Part shown: piece after piece, positions 59,197 to 63,205 of the stretch | Layout: the number at the start of each line of letters is the position of its first letter | Numbering within the stretch: the stretch's first letter is position 1 | Assembly (NCBI RefSeq): GCF_014698115.1 | Contig: NZ_JACJSJ010000045.1 | Span: forward strand, 1 to 63,205 | Direction of reading: 5' to 3' | From: Nostoc sp. FACHB-973 | GTDB lineage: Bacteria; Cyanobacteriota; Cyanobacteriia; Cyanobacteriales; Nostocaceae | Length of the DNA stretch: 63,205 bases | Made by a program: the position numbers and the translations under genes | The notes under the pieces: generated by a model | Told to the model about the DNA's origin: nothing | The model's input: only the letters and a program-made list of their open reading frames with translations | Database searches by the model: none

Positions 59197-59357
59197 AGGA
59201 AGTTAGGAGTTCAGGGGAGGAAAGGCGATCGCTATGGATCTTGGTTGTTTTAATTTCAAAGTCCCACTCATACAACTGCATAAAAAAATTAGTCAGACCT
59301 ATCAAGTGAGTGAAGGGTAATTCACAACCAACAACATTTACTTTATTCAGGATATAT

Positions 59358-60083
59358 ATGATTAAATCACGTCTGCTTCAAGCTACCGCCTCCTTAGCAT
59401 TGGCTTTCGCCTTTGCGATCCCAGCCAAAGTTCACGCTGCACCACAGAACTTACTCAAAGACTTTAATCAGGATGGTAAAACTGATATTCTCTGGTATCA
59501 ACCCTCTTCTGGACGTGTCAACACTTGGTTACTTGATGGCACAAAGGTTGTCGCTAATCCCGATCTGAGTTGGAATGTACCCGGAAATTCTGGATGGGAA
59601 ATCAAAGGAACTGGAGACTTTAATCAGGATGGTAAAACTGATGTTCTCTGGTATCAACCCTCTTCTGGACGTGTTAACGCTTGGTTGCTTGATGGTACAA
59701 AGGTTGTCGCTAATCCCGATCTGAGTTGGAAAGTACCCGGAAATTCTGGATGGGAAATCAAAGGAACTGGAGACTTTAATCAGGATGGTAAAACTGATAT
59801 TCTCTGGTATCAGCCCTCTTCTGGACGTGTCAACGCTTGGTTACTTGATGGCACAAAGGTTGTCGCTAATCCTGATCTGAGTTGGAATGTACCTGGAGAT
59901 TCTGGATGGGAAATCAAAGGAACTGGAGACTTTAATCAGGATGGTAAAACTGACATTCTTTGGTATCAACCCTCTTCTGGAAGTGTCAACGCTTGGTTGC
60001 TTGATGGCACAAACGTTGTCAGCAATCCTGATCTGAGTTGGAATGTACCTGGAAATTCTGGATGGCAGATTGTTTCTCGTTGA
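59358..60083 (+). CDS. Secreted FG-GAP/VCBS-like protein of four 52-residue repeats
   Basis: 241 residues. Signal peptide IKSRLLQATASLALAFAFAI ending PAKVHAAPQ, then four nearly identical units starting at 59460, 59616, 59772 and 59928 (exactly 156 bp each). Each unit reads DFNQDGKTDILWYQPSSGRV, then NAWLLDGTKVVANPDLSW and NVPGNSGWEIKGTG. The DxNxDGxxD loop is a calcium-binding motif of FG-GAP/VCBS repeats, which form beta-propeller blades. Four blades are few for a closed propeller, so it may oligomerise. Extracellular or periplasmic. ATG at 59358 is chosen for its signal peptide and AGGA upstream. Confidence 0.88.
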   Translation: MIKSRLLQATASLALAFAFAIPAKVHAAPQNLLKDFNQDGKTDILWYQPSSGRVNTWLLDGTKVVANPDLSWNVPGNSGWEIKGTGDFNQDGKTDVLWYQPSSGRVNAWLLDGTKVVANPDLSWKVPGNSGWEIKGTGDFNQDGKTDILWYQPSSGRVNAWLLDGTKVVANPDLSWNVPGDSGWEIKGTGDFNQDGKTDILWYQPSSGSVNAWLLDGTNVVSNPDLSWNVPGNSGWQIVSR

Positions 60084-60454
60084 CACTCCCCCATCTAGCC
60101 TAATTTCACCATTACCCGTCCTTGGCTCTTGTTTAAGCTGTATATCGATTTGAAGTAATTGTCTTTGGGAACAACCAACAAGTACATTTTTAGAATCTCT
60201 CGGATTTAGGACTTACGCATTGACAAAAAATACTAAATATGGATTTTGGGAAAATTATATCTGTTGTAGGGGTTTAGCACTGCTAAACCCTGCACGGTGC
60301 GGATCTATTTACCATCGAAGCAATGATTAATCATTCCAAATCGATGGCGGAATCAATAAAAAAGTATTCCCAGGTCGAACCTGGGAACCAAGAACAAAAT
60401 TTTAACTCCTAACTCTTGTACAGACGCGATTCATCGCGTCTCTCCTCCTAACCT
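60084..60454. other. Intergenic region with repeat palindromes
   Basis: No gene. A GGGTTTAGCACTGCTAAACCC palindrome at 60270-60290 is followed by GGATCTATTTACC, a family A relative. GACGCGATTCATCGCGTC at 60424-60441 is a hairpin that also occurs inside family B and may terminate the CobW-type gene. Confidence 0.55.
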
Positions 60455-61576
60455 TTATTTCCCAAACCCTTTACCGCGACTGGTAGAAGGTAAACAAATA
60501 CAGTTTTCTATTTGAGTCGTTAAAGTTTCACGATCCAAATTTTGACCAATCAGCACTATTTGGTTTTTGGGTTGACCTTGCCAATCATCATCATCCAAGG
60601 TGAAGCGTTTACCACAGAGGTGGAAAATATGACGCTTCGGACTTTCATCAAACCACATAATCCCCTTTGCTCGGAAGATATTTGAGGGTAGCTGGTTGTC
60701 TAAGAAATACTGAAACTTTTTAATAGAAAAAGGCTTGTCAGTCTGGAAAGATATGGAAGTAAAGCCATCATTTTCTAAATGGTCAGAGTGATGGTCATGG
60801 TGGTGTTCGTGGTCATGATCGTGATGGTCATGACCGCATGTTGAGTGGTCGTGGTCATGATCGTGGTCATGGTCGTGATGGTCATGGTCGTGATGATCGT
60901 GTTCATCCACCACTGTGTCAAAATATTTATCAGACTCAAACAGACCGACACTGAGAATTAAGGGAAGTGGCACTTGCGATCGCGAAGTACGGAGAATTCT
61001 CGCTCCTTCCTTAACTTCGTTAATTTTCCTCTCTAAATCATTCAAAGTGGGTTCATCAACCAAATCGGCCTTGTTCAAGATAATCACATCTCCATAGGCA
61101 ATCTGGCTGTATGCTGCCTGAGAATTGAATAAATCTAGACTGTAATTCGCCGCATCTACAACGGTGATAATCGAATCCAAACGGGTTAAATCCCGCAATT
61201 CTGTACCCAAAAATGTTAGGGCTACTGGTAGCGGATCTGCCAGTCCAGTGGTTTCTACTACTAAATAATCTAGATTTTCTTGGCGTTCTAAAACTTTGTA
61301 AACCGCATCGACTAAATCGTTATTAATAGTGCAGCAAATGCAACCATTATTTAGTTCCACCATGTTCTCACCAGTGGAAACGATTAGCTCATTGTCAATG
61401 CCAATTTCGCCAAACTCATTCACCAGAACAGCGGTCTTTAAACCCTGTTGATTGTTGAGGATATGATTAAGTAAAGTCGTTTTGCCACTACCAAGGAAGC
61501 CCGTAATAATTGTTACTGGCATTCCTTGTTTAGGTGCATCCATTGCCTGAGATTCGGAAGTAGCTGCTGATTGCAT
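60455..61576 (-). CDS. CobW/COG0523 family GTPase, His-rich metallochaperone type
   Basis: 373 residues. G3E GTPase: P-loop ITGFLGSGKTTLLNHIL, metal-binding CxCC in ELNNGCICCTINNDLVDAV, ETTGLADP, and NKADLVDE. A His/Asp-rich loop at about residues 225-265 (HDHHDHDHHDHDHDHDHDH) should bind zinc or another metal. The CobW_C domain follows (GFTSISFQTDKPFSIKKFQY, AKGIMWFDES). Homologues act as zinc or cobalt chaperones under metal limitation. The start ATG at 61576 is one of several Met (also at residue 12). No clear Zur box upstream, and no cobalamin genes nearby. It is divergent from cysS. Confidence 0.92.
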   Translation of the reverse strand: MQSAATSESQAMDAPKQGMPVTIITGFLGSGKTTLLNHILNNQQGLKTAVLVNEFGEIGIDNELIVSTGENMVELNNGCICCTINNDLVDAVYKVLERQENLDYLVVETTGLADPLPVALTFLGTELRDLTRLDSIITVVDAANYSLDLFNSQAAYSQIAYGDVIILNKADLVDEPTLNDLERKINEVKEGARILRTSRSQVPLPLILSVGLFESDKYFDTVVDEHDHHDHDHHDHDHDHDHDHSTCGHDHHDHDHEHHHDHHSDHLENDGFTSISFQTDKPFSIKKFQYFLDNQLPSNIFRAKGIMWFDESPKRHIFHLCGKRFTLDDDDWQGQPKNQIVLIGQNLDRETLTTQIENCICLPSTSRGKGFGK

Positions 61577-61707
61577 AGCGCTGTTATCAAAAAATCAAAA
61601 ATAGTAATGTAGCGCAGATAGTCCAGAAAACACTAGCATAGGGATGCTGGACTGTCATCCCAGTTGCTTACTTTATTATTATCTCTCTATTTCAGCATTA
61701 GTTGATT

Positions 61708-63183
61708 ATGACCCTAACCCTTTACAATACCCTCACCCGTCGTCAAGAACCGTTTCAAACAGTCGAACCAGGCAAGGTTAAGATGTATTACTGCGGCGTG
61801 ACGGTATATGATTATTGCCATTTGGGTCATGCCAGAGCTTGCATCGTTTGGGACGTAGTACGTCGATACCTCCAGTTTATCGGCTATGAAGTACGTTATA
61901 TTCAAAATTTTACTGACATTGATGACAAAATTCTCAATCGAGCCTGTGTTGAGCATTCATCAATGGAGGCTGTGGCCGATCGCTTTATCAAAGCATATTT
62001 TGAGGACATGGCACGGCTAGGAATCAAAGAAGCCGATGAATATCCCCGTGCGACTCACACGATGAATGGAATTTTGCGGTTAATTCACGATCTAGAGAAC
62101 AAAGGCTTTGCTTACCCTGCTGACGGCGATGTGTATTATGCAGTGCGACAGTTTTCTGAGTACGGCAAACTTTCGGGACGCAAGTTAGAAGATATGCAAG
62201 CCGGAGCCAGCGATCGCGTCAAGGTCGAAGATCCAGAATATCAGAAAAAGAAAGACCCTTTTGATTTTGCCCTGTGGAAAGCAGCAAAACCGGGAGAACC
62301 AGCTTGGAAGTCACCTTGGGGTGCAGGGCGTCCGGGGTGGCATATAGAATGCTCGGCAATGGTACGCGATCGCTTGGGTGATACCATAGATATTCATGCT
62401 GGTGGTGCTGACTTAATTTTTCCCCACCATGAAAACGAAATTGCCCAATCCGAAGCTGTGACAGGAAAACCCCTAGCGCGTTACTGGTTACATAACGGTA
62501 TGGTGAAAGTAGATGGTGAAAAAATGTCCAAATCTTTGGGCAACTTTATCACTATTCGAGAATTGCTAGATCGAGGAGTTGACCCAATGGCGGTGCGGTT
62601 ATTAGTGCTGACAGCTCAATATCGCACACCCATTGATTTTACCGACGAAGCGATCGCAGATAAAACAAACGCTTGGCACACCCTTAAAGACGGTTTACTC
62701 TTCGGTTACCAACACGGTAAACAATTAGCTTGGGAAGTAGAAAAGGGAGAAAATTCCCTAATCAAAAATCCAAAATTTAAAATCCAAAATTCATACATTG
62801 AGCGTTTCCAAGAACTTGTCAATGATGACTTTAATTTTCCTGGTGGGTTAACAGTGCTGTTTGAATTGGCCAAAGAACTGCACCGTGAAGGAAATATTCT
62901 TGTGCATCAAGGAAAAACCGAAACGCCACCAGATGAGTTACAACGCCAATGGCAAACACTCGTCACATTGGCTGGAGTATTGGGTTTAGAAGCCAAGCCA
63001 GAAGTAGAAACTTTCAAAACAGAAGGTTTAAGCGATGCGGAAATTGAGGTGAAAATTCAGCAAAGGCAAGCAGCACGTCAAGCCAAGAATTTTGCCGAAA
63101 GCGATCGCATTCGTAACGAACTGCAAGCACAAGGTATTACGCTAATTGATAGCCGTGATGGCACACGTTGGCACAGAAATTAG
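61708..63183 (+). CDS. cysS: Cysteinyl-tRNA synthetase
   Basis: 491 residues, class I synthetase charging tRNA-Cys. The start is TLTLYNTLTRRQEPFQTVEP. The zinc Cys and HIGH-type motif lie in YYCGVTVYDYCHLGHARACI. Further zinc ligands lie in WHIECSAMVRDRLGDTIDIH and FPHHENEIAQSEA, and KMSKS is in GEKMSKSLGNFITIREL. The anticodon-binding part contains an unusual stretch (SLIKNPKFKIQNSYIE, encoded at 62757-62800) made by an AAATCCAAAAT-type intergenic repeat in frame. ATG at 61708 is preferred over TTG at 61702. Complete within the window. Confidence 0.97.
   Translation: MTLTLYNTLTRRQEPFQTVEPGKVKMYYCGVTVYDYCHLGHARACIVWDVVRRYLQFIGYEVRYIQNFTDIDDKILNRACVEHSSMEAVADRFIKAYFEDMARLGIKEADEYPRATHTMNGILRLIHDLENKGFAYPADGDVYYAVRQFSEYGKLSGRKLEDMQAGASDRVKVEDPEYQKKKDPFDFALWKAAKPGEPAWKSPWGAGRPGWHIECSAMVRDRLGDTIDIHAGGADLIFPHHENEIAQSEAVTGKPLARYWLHNGMVKVDGEKMSKSLGNFITIRELLDRGVDPMAVRLLVLTAQYRTPIDFTDEAIADKTNAWHTLKDGLLFGYQHGKQLAWEVEKGENSLIKNPKFKIQNSYIERFQELVNDDFNFPGGLTVLFELAKELHREGNILVHQGKTETPPDELQRQWQTLVTLAGVLGLEAKPEVETFKTEGLSDAEIEVKIQQRQAARQAKNFAESDRIRNELQAQGITLIDSRDGTRWHRN
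62761..62795 (+). repeat. AAATCCAAAAT-type short repeat inside cysS
   Basis: The sequence AATCCAAAATTTAAAATCC, then AAAATTCATA, is of the kind normally found between genes in Nostocales. It adds about 12 codons (KNPKFKIQNS) without breaking the frame, in the linker before the C-terminal domain. Confidence 0.7.
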
Positions 63184-63205
63184 AGGGGAGTGGGGAGTGG
63201 GGAGT
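63184..63205. repeat. STRR at window end
   Basis: GGGGAGTGGGGAGTGGGGAG-type repeat directly after the cysS stop; truncated by the window edge. Confidence 0.8.

Overview
The window comes from a filamentous, Nostoc-like cyanobacterium. The evidence is the density of HIP1 octamers (GCGATCGC), cyanobacterial marker genes (psb28, a clpR-clpP pair with a Ser-less ClpR, an NADPH-thioredoxin reductase fused to thioredoxin, a DUF4327 protein, a two-partner-secretion exoprotein) and the short tandem repeats (GGGGAGT, CTCCCTCAT, CATTGGG, ATTTGTC types) that fill most intergenic gaps. No rRNA, tRNA or CRISPR array was recognised.

Layout. 0.3-4.4 kb: a cell-wall amidase (minus) divergent from pyrG, then a small internally duplicated protein. 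5.1-9.4 kb: a large repetitive secreted TPS exoprotein with no TpsB partner in view. 9.5-16.7 kb: three Uma2 endonuclease-like genes interspersed with an ROK sugar kinase, a small membrane protein, a peptide-type ABC permease and the thioredoxin reductase-thioredoxin fusion. 16.9-31 kb: a surface glycosylation region. It holds major pilin pilA and a SPINDLY/OGT-type glycosyltransferase on the plus strand. Converging on them from the other strand is an apparently complete pseudaminic acid operon (pseB, pseC, pseF/spsF, methylase, pseG-pseH fusion, pseI) that ends in a 1494-residue multidomain glycosyltransferase. 31.8-40 kb: a DUF4327 gene, an FHA-Ser/Thr kinase and a PP2C phosphatase that share zinc-ribbon architecture, an amino-acid-binding lipoprotein divergent from a PLP aminotransferase, and a DUF4419 gene bracketed by inverted MITE-like elements. 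40-46.6 kb: a J-domain protein, clpP and clpR, a TnpB element, and a tandem pair of von Willebrand A proteins.

46.6-57.6 kb is accessory-like. It contains a 62-bp tandem repeat array, a PIN-type toxin-antitoxin module, a VOC-GNAT gene pair between two MITE copies (one with a 10-bp target duplication), and an outer-membrane-like protein split by a frameshift exactly at an A10 run. It also contains a secreted hypothetical protein, a PIN/TRAM membrane protein, hemW, a decayed ISAs1-type transposase, and a heptad-repeat mini-ORF with one stop codon. 57.6-63.2 kb returns to housekeeping: moaB, psb28, dtd, a secreted four-repeat FG-GAP-like protein, a His-rich CobW-type GTPase, and cysS.

The most interesting system is the 16.9-30.5 kb region. 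The operon can be read as making and activating pseudaminic acid (a nonulosonic acid best known from flagellin and pilin glycosylation) beside a pilin gene and two GT41-type transferases, one fused to a capsule-synthesis-like domain. That it decorates the type IV pilus or cell surface is inference. Start codons were moved inward from the longest reading frame where a signal peptide, a Shine-Dalgarno sequence or an overlap with repeat DNA argued for it.
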